Assembly: GCA_964444885.1 (NCBI GenBank)
Contig: CAYUIZ010000061.1
Coordinates: 1 to 18,042, forward strand
From: CAYRGQ01 sp964444885
Lineage (GTDB): Bacteria; Bacteroidota; Bacteroidia; Sphingobacteriales; Sphingobacteriaceae
Length of the DNA: 18,042 nucleotides
Reading direction: 5' to 3'
Part shown: piece by piece, positions 6,701-14,331 of the stretch
How the letters are laid out: each line of letters begins with the position of its first letter
How positions within the stretch are numbered: position 1 is the stretch's first letter
The notes under the pieces: generated by a model
The model's input: the letters and a program-made list of their open reading frames with translations, nothing else
What the model was told of the DNA's origin: nothing
Database searches by the model: none
Made by a program: the position numbers and the translations under genes

Positions 6701-9327
6701 TCGGTCATCAACATGCCCGACAGCCTGTTGCCTTCAGGTAAGCTAATGCCTACGTACGCGTCGTAGGGGCTGAATGGCATCGCATATTGGTCGATGCTGA
6801 AATTGCCACCCGGTTCGAATACGCGTGTGGTCATGTTGACGCGCAACATGCCCGGGGCTTGATTTGGCACGATACCATCTAACGAGAAGCGCGCCTGCCC
6901 GTTTTCATCCAAGGAACCGTCAAATACGACGAGTTCCTCGGGGTAATATCCTCGGGTGGGATCATCAAAAGTGTAGCCGCGATAATCGGCAAAGCTCGTC
7001 GCAACGCGCGTAGCGTTTGCCGTGACGACCGCCTTGAAATTTTGTGCCGGCGTACCAAATAGCCAGTTTGCGGACAAGTCGACTTGCGCATCGCCACCCG
7101 CTACCAAAACGTTCTTGCCTCCGAAATCCAGATCGATCTTCAGTCGGTTCGGCATGACGGTTTCGATTTTGATAACCCGGTCGAAGACCGCGCCGCCTAC
7201 GCTGATGCGCGCTAGCCAATTACCGGTGGGCGCCGTCCGTTCGGTAGCCGTCTTGAAGGTATAAAAGCCGTTTACGTGTTTGGTTTCGACTAAGCGCTTG
7301 CTCAGTTGGCCATTGGGGTTAAACAGCTCGAAGGTCACGGGGTGGTTGTCGGGCAGGTTGGCCGATTGGTTTTCCATGATAAAGCTCACGAACACCGAAT
7401 CGCCGGGCCGCCACACGCCGCGTTCGCTATAGATGAATCCCTTGATGCCTTTTTGGACCACCTGCCCGCCTACGTCAAACCGGCCGAGTGGCAGGGAAGA
7501 TCCATCATCGAGCTTCAGGTAGCCACGTTCGTCGCCTTGGGTGGCCACGACCATAAATGGCTTGCGGGTGACTTCGAACTGCACCATGCCGTCGTTTCCT
7601 GTGGTGGCGGTTTGAATGACTTGTTGCTGGTAGTCAAGTGCTGTAATCGCCACCCCTGGCATGGGCTCGGCAGTAAGGATGCTGGTGGCGACGACGGAAA
7701 TGCTGTTGTCGTTGCCGGCCTTGGCGATCAGTCCGATATTGGAAGCCAGCAAATCGCGCGTAGCCCAGCGCTGAGCGGTATAATAGGAAGCATGGCAGGG
7801 GTTGTCGCGTTCATTCCAACGGTAATTGTAGGGGTAGTGGCTGTCGTATCGCGACCAAAATTCGTCGTCTTCGTCGAGACTCCGGCTGCTCGTGTAGTAG
7901 CCGTAATCGTCGTAATCATCAGCATCAGCATCCTCGTTCAGCCCATTGGTGCACGTATAGATGGAATATTCCTGGCGGAAGCCAATCCGGATCCGGTAGA
8001 TGGCGCCAGGTTCCGTTTTGAGGAGCTGGTCCACATCCAGCGAAAAGCGGTTTTTGCGACGGAGGTTAAGGCCTTTGTCGTCATCGAGGGCAATCGTCGT
8101 CTGCACGACGGGTTTGCCGACGCGGCGCAGTTCCCAACTGTTGGCGTATTCATTCTGGAAATACTGAGGAATGTTGTTTTCGTAGATTTTAATGATCACG
8201 ACATCCACGGCGCGGAGGTTTACCGCTTCGAATGGCAGCGTCAGTTTTCCGGATCCAGGCAATATGGTACCCTGTCCGGGGATGCTGACCGATGGAAGCC
8301 GGTTCTCGAAGAAAATATTGGCCGAAGACCCGGTGCCGAGTTTTTTGGAATTGATATTTTCGATCCCGGCGTTCACCGATACGGCATAATCGCCTTCCAG
8401 TCGTTGGGACGTGTACAGCTTGACTACGCTGCCGTCAATGGTGTATTGTACATCGGGGACGTCGCTGACGGTGAGCAGACCGCTTAGGTCTTGGGCGACC
8501 AGGATAGGGTCTGAAAATTGGACGAGCACGTGTTGCTCGGGCTCGTGGACTGCACGGACATCCAATATGCGGAAATCGCCTTGCGCGGGCACTTCCCAGG
8601 TTTTGCCGTCTTTCGTTTTGGAACCAATGGGGGCACCGCTCCACGAGAGGCTCAGTTGCGAAGCTTTCTCGCCGCGCTTAATCGAGTCGATGGCAAACGT
8701 AGCCGTCCGGGCGTCGGGATTATGCTGCCAAGTGATGGGGAGGCGGGTGCCTTCGAATTCGGCTTGCAGGATTTTTTCAACTTCCTCGGTATCTTCCCGG
8801 TCGGCCAAAGCGATTTGGCCGGTAAAACGCATGTATTCCAGCGTGCTGTTGGTCTGGGATTTTAAGCCATCAACAGCGATGTCGAAAGCCGGTTCGGTTA
8901 CCTTAAATGCAAAGGAAAACGCTTCGAGCGCTTTCGGCACATCCGTCAATTCGCCCAACGCAAACCGGACATGATACTCCTGCCCAGGCTTGAGTGTCTC
9001 CTGCGGATCGAACACGACGGTCCGTGCATCCGTCCAGTAGGTGGTGCCTTTGACGGCCGGAGTCAGCACGAAGAGATTGCGGGTATCCGTGGTGTCGGTT
9101 GCTTGCAACGTACTCACTTGGGACGCTAGGCGGATTACGATATTGCCCTCCTTGGAAATGATGCCTGACGTATAGCCCTCAACGTAGGCGGCAAAGGCCG
9201 GATTGTCAGCATTCGTGGCTTTGGATGGGCTACACTGCCAATACACGATGGAAACGGCAAATACGACCAGCGTAGCCAAAGCAATGCGCAGGGCATGGCG
9301 GGTGGCAGGCGAGTGGGATATCTTCAT
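3730..9327 (-). CDS. alpha-2-macroglobulin-like protein with thioester motif
   Basis: A 1865-residue envelope protein of the bacterial alpha-2-macroglobulin family. These proteins are thought to trap attacking proteases by cleavage of a bait region and covalent thioester capture. A hydrophobic N-terminal segment (about 11-30) ends at C32 in YWQC. This resembles a lipoprotein signal, but -1 Gln and -2 Trp are unusual. MG-type domains follow. An MG2 signature (GFIYSERGVWRPGD) is near 635, a bait-region-type domain (about 990-1130) begins SFTSDKDTYSVGDD, and an A2M domain near 1200-1300 contains GPFTLRRGGKNTHDFTM. The thioester-domain motif YPHGCLEQ has C1412 and Q1415. An Asp/Tyr-rich insert lies between C459 and C511. 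No penicillin-binding protein gene (pbpC), a frequent partner, is present in the window. The gene is complete, with ATG start and TAA stop. Family is secure and the protease-trap role is by analogy. Confidence 0.93.
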   Translation of the reverse strand: MKISHSPATRHALRIALATLVVFAVSIVYWQCSPSKATNADNPAFAAYVEGYTSGIISKEGNIVIRLASQVSTLQATDTTDTRNLFVLTPAVKGTTYWTDARTVVFDPQETLKPGQEYHVRFALGELTDVPKALEAFSFAFKVTEPAFDIAVDGLKSQTNSTLEYMRFTGQIALADREDTEEVEKILQAEFEGTRLPITWQHNPDARTATFAIDSIKRGEKASQLSLSWSGAPIGSKTKDGKTWEVPAQGDFRILDVRAVHEPEQHVLVQFSDPILVAQDLSGLLTVSDVPDVQYTIDGSVVKLYTSQRLEGDYAVSVNAGIENINSKKLGTGSSANIFFENRLPSVSIPGQGTILPGSGKLTLPFEAVNLRAVDVVIIKIYENNIPQYFQNEYANSWELRRVGKPVVQTTIALDDDKGLNLRRKNRFSLDVDQLLKTEPGAIYRIRIGFRQEYSIYTCTNGLNEDADADDYDDYGYYTSSRSLDEDDEFWSRYDSHYPYNYRWNERDNPCHASYYTAQRWATRDLLASNIGLIAKAGNDNSISVVATSILTAEPMPGVAITALDYQQQVIQTATTGNDGMVQFEVTRKPFMVVATQGDERGYLKLDDGSSLPLGRFDVGGQVVQKGIKGFIYSERGVWRPGDSVFVSFIMENQSANLPDNHPVTFELFNPNGQLSKRLVETKHVNGFYTFKTATERTAPTGNWLARISVGGAVFDRVIKIETVMPNRLKIDLDFGGKNVLVAGGDAQVDLSANWLFGTPAQNFKAVVTANATRVATSFADYRGYTFDDPTRGYYPEELVVFDGSLDENGQARFSLDGIVPNQAPGMLRVNMTTRVFEPGGNFSIDQYAMPFSPYDAYVGISLPEGNRLSGMLMTDREHDVSLAVVDPEGKKLRGARRVQVEFYKIRWQWWWNQEGDFLGNFTQDKYNQLLKKENLTLQNGEGNWSIRVNYPDWGRYLIRIVDLESGHAAGKTLYIDWPNWASREQQSNPTEASMLSFTSDKDTYSVGDDVTLTIPSSEGGRGLISIENGSRVLKTFWIDTQQGQTTYKFKVDENMTPNVFVNVTLLQPHAQTANDLPIRMYGVIPLTVEDPNTILAPTIQMAASLKPETKNQITVAESKGKAMTYTVAIVDEGLLDLTRFPTPNPHAAFYAREALGVKSWDLFDKVIGAWGGDLERILSIGGDADVNRNVDPAKANRFEPVVKFLGPFTLRRGGKNTHDFTMPQYVGSVRAMVIAGQDGAYGFAEQAVPVKKPLMLLATLPRVIGPNETFKLPLTVFAMEDNIKNVSLEITASGGLTVEQGKQNVTFTTQGEKIAFATVRAGNNTGVGKVKAVAKSGNETATYQVEIDIRNPNPYITSVHSADVAGNATWTHTIEPLGPGNRNQATVEVSSLPPINLNKRLGYLIRYPHGCLEQITSSVFPQLMLDRLVKLSDKQKQEVESNIKTAIDRFRGYQIADGGFGYWPGAREAEEWSTNYIGHFLIEAQAKGYVLPPGMLDNWRRYQRGKAQSWTPNQYNWRGGDLVQAYRLYLLALTKSPDLGAMNRLKEFEYLSDEAAWRLAAAYQLAGQRVVANQLVKGRSIDGKGYTTAGRTFGSALRDQAMILETLTLLERTEEANRLLHSVANSLDNQSWYSTQTTAYALLAIAKAAGDVTGNMTFSYTLNGNTQQVSSYYYLHQIELANPNGNNELIIQNGDSRKLFVRIVRDGQPAPGDNPPQQNRPDILTMGVRYTTLQGDEIDPAKLVQGTDFIAEVTLRNTGSMGMHEHVALTQIFPSGWEIINTRLNDQATGIRSSPATYQDIRDDRVLTYFNIRQNETLTYRVLLNASYTGRYFLPAVSAEAMYDNRVQAVTTGQWVQVEELQRQ

Positions 9328-9452
9328 GGTATTCCGATTAAGTCAGGCCTAAAATAGGGATTTTTCGTTCGCGAGCGGGCAATCGTTTTCACGATACACC
9401 CAAAATACCTGTTTTCAGGGATGGGACGGCGATATGTCTCCTGCCGTGGGAT

Positions 9453-9483
9453 CCTAAGCCGCTTTAGCGGAGCTCCCGTTAGG
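9453..9483 (-). terminator. weak hairpin after the MBL-fold gene
   Basis: On the - strand CCTAA pairs with TTAGG around an inner CCGC-TAAA-GCGG stem, 6 bases beyond the hydrolase stop codon. There is no T run after it, so it may be a rho-dependent 3' end or simply an RNA-stabilising hairpin. The rest of the 161-base spacer up to the alpha-2-macroglobulin start shows nothing firm. Confidence 0.3.
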
Positions 9484-9488
9484 CTCAA

Positions 9489-10610
9489 TTAATCCAGACC
9501 TACCCACCACGTCTTGAATCGTTGGGTGCTGTCGGCCAGTCGGATCGCCTCACCGATCTGTGGGGTCAGCAATCGCAGGCCGATGGTTTCGTTTGCCTTG
9601 GTGATACGCGACAAGGGCTCATCCCATGCGTGGTTTGACAGGGGGAACTTGGCGGTGTGGACCGGCAACACGTTGTGTGCCTGAAGTTGGCGGGCAGCCT
9701 CCAGCACCTGCTCGGGCAAGGTGTGGATATTTTCCCAATAGCGGTTGTACTGCCCGTTTTCGAGAATAGCGAGGTCAAACGGACCATGCTGTTTGCCAAT
9801 AGCGGCAAAATGCGGCCCCATGCCACTGTCTCCGCCGATATAAATTTTTTGGGAGGGCGACTGCAACACGTAGGACGCCCAGAGCGATGTGTTCCGTCGC
9901 AGGCCACGGCCCGAAAAATGGCGGGCTGGTGTCGTATGTAAAACGAATCCGTTGGCCAACGGGGTGGTATCGCCCCAGTCGCTTTCGTGGACTTTATTCG
10001 CGGGATAACCCCAATATTCGAAATGGGCGCCGACACCCAAGGGGCAGTGCACTTGCGCGACTTTTGGCATCAGCGCCTTGATGGAATTGAAATCCAGGTG
10101 ATCCCAGTGGTCGTGCGTGATGATGAGGAAGTCGATCGGTGGGATGTCGGCTGCGTTGTAGGCTTGCGTGCCGGGGAAGCTTTTGGTGGTAAGCGATATC
10201 GGCGACGCATTGTGATTAAACACGGGATCCACCAATATCCGCTTGTTGTCGACTTGGATGAAGTAGGAAGAATGTCCGAACCAAATGAGCACGTTCTCCT
10301 CCGGAGGAAGCGCATGCAGGTCGATCTTCACGTGCGGAATCGAGTCCGTAGGGATATTGCGTTTGTCGGCGTTGAATAAAAATTCGTAGAAAACGCGAAA
10401 GAAACCCCCTCCATTACTGAAATTGGGTGTAGGCACTTGGTTTTGGAACGCACCATCGCGGTAATTGGGCGACTGCTCAATACGTGCCAGCCGTTCGCCG
10501 CTGGGTAGTTTGCCAAATTGGGGCTGCCGCATGAATAACCAAGTCCCCAGTATGACCAGCAATATCAAGGAAAGTAGGAAAATCACCATAAATCGGATAG
10601 TTTTTCGCAT
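9489..10610 (-). CDS. MBL-fold metallo-hydrolase, NAPE-PLD-like, membrane anchored
   Basis: A 373-residue metallo-beta-lactamase-fold hydrolase of the Lactamase_B_2 / NAPE-PLD-like group. An uncleaved N-terminal anchor (about 6-27, FMVIFLLSLILLVILGTWLF) should place the enzyme on the periplasmic face. The zinc-binding set is complete: H166, H168, D170 and H171 in THDHWDHLD, then H231 in PARHFSGRG, D261 in IGGDSGMG, and H318 in LPVHTAKF. Human NAPE-PLD hydrolyses N-acyl-phosphatidylethanolamine, and many bacterial members are uncharacterised, so a phosphodiesterase acting on lipids is plausible but inferred. UlaG-type lactonases are an alternative. The start codon lies 12 bases after the smc stop, so the two are probably co-transcribed. 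No SMC-linked role is evident. Confidence 0.87.
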   Translation of the reverse strand: MRKTIRFMVIFLLSLILLVILGTWLFMRQPQFGKLPSGERLARIEQSPNYRDGAFQNQVPTPNFSNGGGFFRVFYEFLFNADKRNIPTDSIPHVKIDLHALPPEENVLIWFGHSSYFIQVDNKRILVDPVFNHNASPISLTTKSFPGTQAYNAADIPPIDFLIITHDHWDHLDFNSIKALMPKVAQVHCPLGVGAHFEYWGYPANKVHESDWGDTTPLANGFVLHTTPARHFSGRGLRRNTSLWASYVLQSPSQKIYIGGDSGMGPHFAAIGKQHGPFDLAILENGQYNRYWENIHTLPEQVLEAARQLQAHNVLPVHTAKFPLSNHAWDEPLSRITKANETIGLRLLTPQIGEAIRLADSTQRFKTWWVGLD

Positions 10611-10622
10611 GGGTATACATTG

Positions 10623-13600
10623 TCAGGCGACTTCGCGCATATCCACCGCGACCACACGGGAAACGCCCTGCTCCACCATCGTCACCCCGTAGATGATGTC
10701 GGTGCTGGCAATCGTGCGCTTGTTGTGCGATACGAGAATAAACTGCGATTGATTCGAAAATTTGCGGATAATGTTATTGAACTTGTCGATGTTCGTATCG
10801 TCGAGTGGCGCGTCTACCTCATCGAATATACAAAACGGCGCGGGTTTGAGCAGGTACAGTGAGAAAAGCAACGCGGTCGAAGTCAACGTTTTTTCGCCAC
10901 CGGACAGCTGATTGATCGAGAGCGGACGCTTGCCTTTCGGCCGCGCAATGATCTCGATGTCGGATTCAAGTGGATTGGACGGATCCGTCAGCACCAAGTC
11001 GCAACTGTCTTCTTCGTTAAACAGGGAACGGAACACATGGATGAAGTTTTCGCGCACGCCAGTAAACGCCGCCATGAACTTCTCCTGGGCCGTGTCGTCG
11101 ATCTCCTGAATGGTTTTAAGTAATGAATCTTTAGCTTCAAGTAAATCTTGTTTCTCTCTGGATATGAATGTGTAGCGTTCATTCATTTCTTGATAGGCTT
11201 CCATGGCCATCGGATTGATGGCACCAAAATCGTCCAGCTGGCTGCGAAGTTTTTCCGTGCGTTGCCGCAAGGTTTCTTCGTCTTCTGCCGGCGCCTCAGG
11301 TTCGTCGGTGAGCAAGTCGTTGATATCGATGGAAAACTCGACCGATAAGCGCTCTTTAAGCGCATTGAGGTCGAGCCGCAGCGCCGTCTTCTTGTCCTTC
11401 AGTTCGTTGTGCAGGAGATCCGTATGGTCTTTGCGTTTGCGTAACTCACTAATAGCCGCTTCCACGTCGTTGATTGTGCCCCGGCTGGCGTAGTAGTCCT
11501 CCTCGATCGCTTTGAGTCCATTCTCGTAGGCTTCTTTCTGGGCGTACATGGCCATTAGGTCTTCGTCCGAATCATCGACATGCTGCAGGGTATCCTTGAT
11601 GGCGGCTTGGGCCTGCTCGTACTCGGCAGTATTGCGGGCGATGCGCTGTTCGAGGGACTCTTCTTGGCTTTGTCGGTACTCCAGGTCCTTGTGTATGCCC
11701 GAAAGCCTATTTTGTTGCTGGTGATAGCGGATGTTGTCTTGGTTGTAGGCCGAGGATTTTTCGGTCAGCCATTCGGACACTTCGCTGTAGGTGGCTCGCA
11801 GTGCTTGTAGCTCACCCTCGCGGGCCTGCTGTTCGTTTTTCAGCGCCTGGAGTTGTGGCTCGGCGACGGTCAGTTCGGCGGTGATGGACAGTACTTTCTG
11901 TTCGATATCCTGCTTTCTGTTCTGGCTGTTGGAGATGAATGACTGATACTGTTCCTGCTTCGTCTTGACGGAGACCAGTTCGTTTTGCAAACGTCCGAGT
12001 AGGAATCGCATCTCCTCGATTTGGCTTTTCTTTGATTCGCTCTTTAACGTGGATGCGCGAAGCGATTTTTCGGACAACTCTTCTTGTAGCGAGGCGATTT
12101 GCGCCGTGGCGGCCTTGATTTCCTTCGACAGGTTTTCCAGGTTTTTGGCCCGGCCGATACGTTTGCCTTCAAATAGCCCAATGGAGCCGCCCGCCATGCC
12201 CAGCTGGTTTTTCGCAAACTTGCCGCTTTTGTGCAGGACGATCGTGCCGTCTTTCGGCAGGGCTGCGACCATGCTTTTTTCCTCATCGCTATCCAGCAGG
12301 TAGACATCCTGCAGCAGAATCTGGCAGAGCGGCTGGTACTTTTCGTCTACGGATATGATATCCATCGCCGGAATCAAGCCTGCCGCGGTTTCGGTCCGGC
12401 TTCGAGCCGTTTTAGGCAGGGCCTCAAGCACGAAGAACTGGGCGCGGCCTCGTGACGAGTCGCTCAGCAAGCGGATGGCGTGTACGGCTTCCGCTTGCGT
12501 ATCCACCACGTAGTGGTTCATCACCGGTTCCAGATAGTTCTCAATGGCGATTCGGTATTCTTCTTGGCAAAAAAGCACGTCCGAAAATAGGGGGTGCTGT
12601 TTTTTCCAGCCGGCATTTTTGCGCAGGAAGCGAATCGATTCAGGAAACCCTTCGAGGTTGTCGACCAGCGACTTGGTGAGGCTATATTCGTTTTGCCGGG
12701 CATCCAGCACGCGGCTTGTCTTATTTAGCTCATCCTTGATATGGGCAATGGCGTCATCAAGCGCAACTAGTTGCTTATTCAAGGCGTCCTCCTCAGCGAC
12801 CGTTTGCTCGTAAACTGCCTGCTGGTGGCTGGTGCGCGCTTCCAGGTCAGCCACGACTACATTAAACTGGTTCAGCTCAGTCTCTTTCGATTCGGTGTCG
12901 GCGACATTGCGCAAGGCCTCTTGCTCCAGGGCATCCCGTTGGATATGCAGCACGGCAATCTCCTTTTCGAGCTTGTAGACTGTGTTTTGCAACGTGTTGT
13001 TGTCGCGTTCAAACTGATCCAGCTTGTGCTTGGCGCTGTGCTGCTGGCCGCGTAGGGCGTCGACCTCGTCCTTTTTTGCTGATAGCTCGGCGCTCAAGAC
13101 ATCAAGCTTCGTCTGCTCCTCAAAGCCCTCTTCGTTAAGGCGCTTGAGATTGTACAAGACGTGGTTAAGTTGCTGTTTGTCTTGGGTTAACTCAGCAGCT
13201 AGACGGTTTTCCTTGTCTTGCAGGTTGCGCAGCTGTTCGTTCCGTACTTTTTTGTCACTCTCGTAGGCGCGTATCTTCGCGATATGCTCATTCGTGTGTT
13301 TTTGTTGCAGGGCTAGGTTTTTTTCCTTCGCCAGGCTGTCGCTTTTCAGTTGTTGTAAGGCGGCTTCCTGCTTGTTGATCTCGGCAATAATCCCCGTGTG
13401 GATGGTTTGCTGTTCGAGCTCCTGCTTTTCGATCACGGCGAGGGAGTCACTGAAGTGCGCCAAGCGAAATGTTGCCAGCGCGACACTATTGGTTTTGTAT
13501 TGATCTTTTAGTCGATAATAACGTTCGGTTTTTTTTGCCTGGTTTTCCAGGGTTTTGAGGTTTTTTTCGATCTCGAACAGTAGGTCTTCCACCCGGTCTA

Positions 13601-14162
13601 GGTCCGTTTCGGTATCTTTTAACTTATTGATGGTTTGCCTCTTCCTGACTTTATATTTAGCAATACCTGAAGCTTCTTCGAATAATGTCCGGCGGGAATG
13701 ATCCTTGTTATTGATGATTTCATCGATCATTTTTAGTTCGATGATGGAGTAGGAGTCTGAGCCGATTCCGGTGTCAAGAAATAGGTCGGTGATGTCTTTC
13801 AGCCGGCATTTGACGTCGTTCAAGCGGTATTCGCTGTCGCCATTTCGGTAGAGCTTTCTCGTGATGGTCACTTCGGAAAAAGCCGTTGGGAGGATATTCC
13901 GGGTGTTATCAAACGACAAGGATACCTCGGCCAAGTTAGCCGGCTTTCGACTTTTGGTGCCGTTGAAAATGATATTTTCCATTTTTTCGGAGCGGAGCAT
14001 GCGCGTGCTCTGCTCGCCTAATACCCAGCGTATCGCGTCTACCACATTGGATTTGCCACAGCCGTTGGGCCCCACGATGGCCGTCACCCCTTCGTCGAAG
14101 TTGATCGTAATCTTGTCGCCAAAACTCTTGAAACCTTTTATCTCTAGCTTAGTTAGCTGCAT
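10623..14162 (-). CDS. smc: chromosome segregation protein SMC
   Basis: An ATP-driven DNA-organising protein of 1179 residues, the usual SMC length. It forms a V-shaped dimer that extrudes and compacts chromosome loops with the ScpA and ScpB partners, neither of which is in the window. The N-terminal head has Walker A GPNGCGKSN (31-39). A long coiled coil covers about 170-500. The hinge (about 505-665) contains FPESIRFLRKNAGW and ends near MAGGSIGLFEGKRIGRA. A returning coiled coil spans about 670-1020. The C-terminal head has ABC signature LSGGEK (1086-1091) and Walker B FCIFDEVDAP with D1114 and E1115. The start at 14162 gives the standard MQLTKLEIKGFKSF. A nuclease-linked SbcC/Rad50 is excluded by the large globular SMC hinge in place of a zinc hook. 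The hydrolase gene follows 12 bases downstream. The 169-base upstream spacer shows no convincing promoter match. Confidence 0.96.
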   Translation of the reverse strand: MQLTKLEIKGFKSFGDKITINFDEGVTAIVGPNGCGKSNVVDAIRWVLGEQSTRMLRSEKMENIIFNGTKSRKPANLAEVSLSFDNTRNILPTAFSEVTITRKLYRNGDSEYRLNDVKCRLKDITDLFLDTGIGSDSYSIIELKMIDEIINNKDHSRRTLFEEASGIAKYKVRKRQTINKLKDTETDLDRVEDLLFEIEKNLKTLENQAKKTERYYRLKDQYKTNSVALATFRLAHFSDSLAVIEKQELEQQTIHTGIIAEINKQEAALQQLKSDSLAKEKNLALQQKHTNEHIAKIRAYESDKKVRNEQLRNLQDKENRLAAELTQDKQQLNHVLYNLKRLNEEGFEEQTKLDVLSAELSAKKDEVDALRGQQHSAKHKLDQFERDNNTLQNTVYKLEKEIAVLHIQRDALEQEALRNVADTESKETELNQFNVVVADLEARTSHQQAVYEQTVAEEDALNKQLVALDDAIAHIKDELNKTSRVLDARQNEYSLTKSLVDNLEGFPESIRFLRKNAGWKKQHPLFSDVLFCQEEYRIAIENYLEPVMNHYVVDTQAEAVHAIRLLSDSSRGRAQFFVLEALPKTARSRTETAAGLIPAMDIISVDEKYQPLCQILLQDVYLLDSDEEKSMVAALPKDGTIVLHKSGKFAKNQLGMAGGSIGLFEGKRIGRAKNLENLSKEIKAATAQIASLQEELSEKSLRASTLKSESKKSQIEEMRFLLGRLQNELVSVKTKQEQYQSFISNSQNRKQDIEQKVLSITAELTVAEPQLQALKNEQQAREGELQALRATYSEVSEWLTEKSSAYNQDNIRYHQQQNRLSGIHKDLEYRQSQEESLEQRIARNTAEYEQAQAAIKDTLQHVDDSDEDLMAMYAQKEAYENGLKAIEEDYYASRGTINDVEAAISELRKRKDHTDLLHNELKDKKTALRLDLNALKERLSVEFSIDINDLLTDEPEAPAEDEETLRQRTEKLRSQLDDFGAINPMAMEAYQEMNERYTFISREKQDLLEAKDSLLKTIQEIDDTAQEKFMAAFTGVRENFIHVFRSLFNEEDSCDLVLTDPSNPLESDIEIIARPKGKRPLSINQLSGGEKTLTSTALLFSLYLLKPAPFCIFDEVDAPLDDTNIDKFNNIIRKFSNQSQFILVSHNKRTIASTDIIYGVTMVEQGVSRVVAVDMREVA

Positions 14163-14331
14163 CTCAGTGTATTACGCGCAACGGCCTTTCAGCCATTTTC
14201 ACCGAGGACGAATTTAGCTATTTTTACGGAATTTGCAGTTTATTGAGCGTCATACCGAAATCCTTTCCCTCCCGTGCAAGCCTGTTGCGCGAGGCCGTTT
14301 TTCTATGCATCTTCTATGGTTTCGCTAGCCG

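Noticed and set aside
7306..8487. 393-codon open frame on the + strand inside the alpha-2-macroglobulin gene
   Set aside because: It is antisense to a clearly conserved protein. Its composition (Val/Gly/Ile/Asp runs) mirrors the codon bias of the real gene, and many similar shadows occur along the same gene.
9349..9356. TATTTTAG as a -7 box for the macroglobulin gene (- strand)
   Set aside because: It matches most of TAnnTTTG, but the nearest TTG is 23 bases upstream, longer than usual, and the sequence is common in AT-rich spacers.
14163..14331. Search for a promoter, terminator or small gene between smc and the cytochrome gene
   Set aside because: Only short partial matches (a TAAATTCG -7-like box without a -33, and a 4-bp GCCT/AGGC stem) were found, none convincing.
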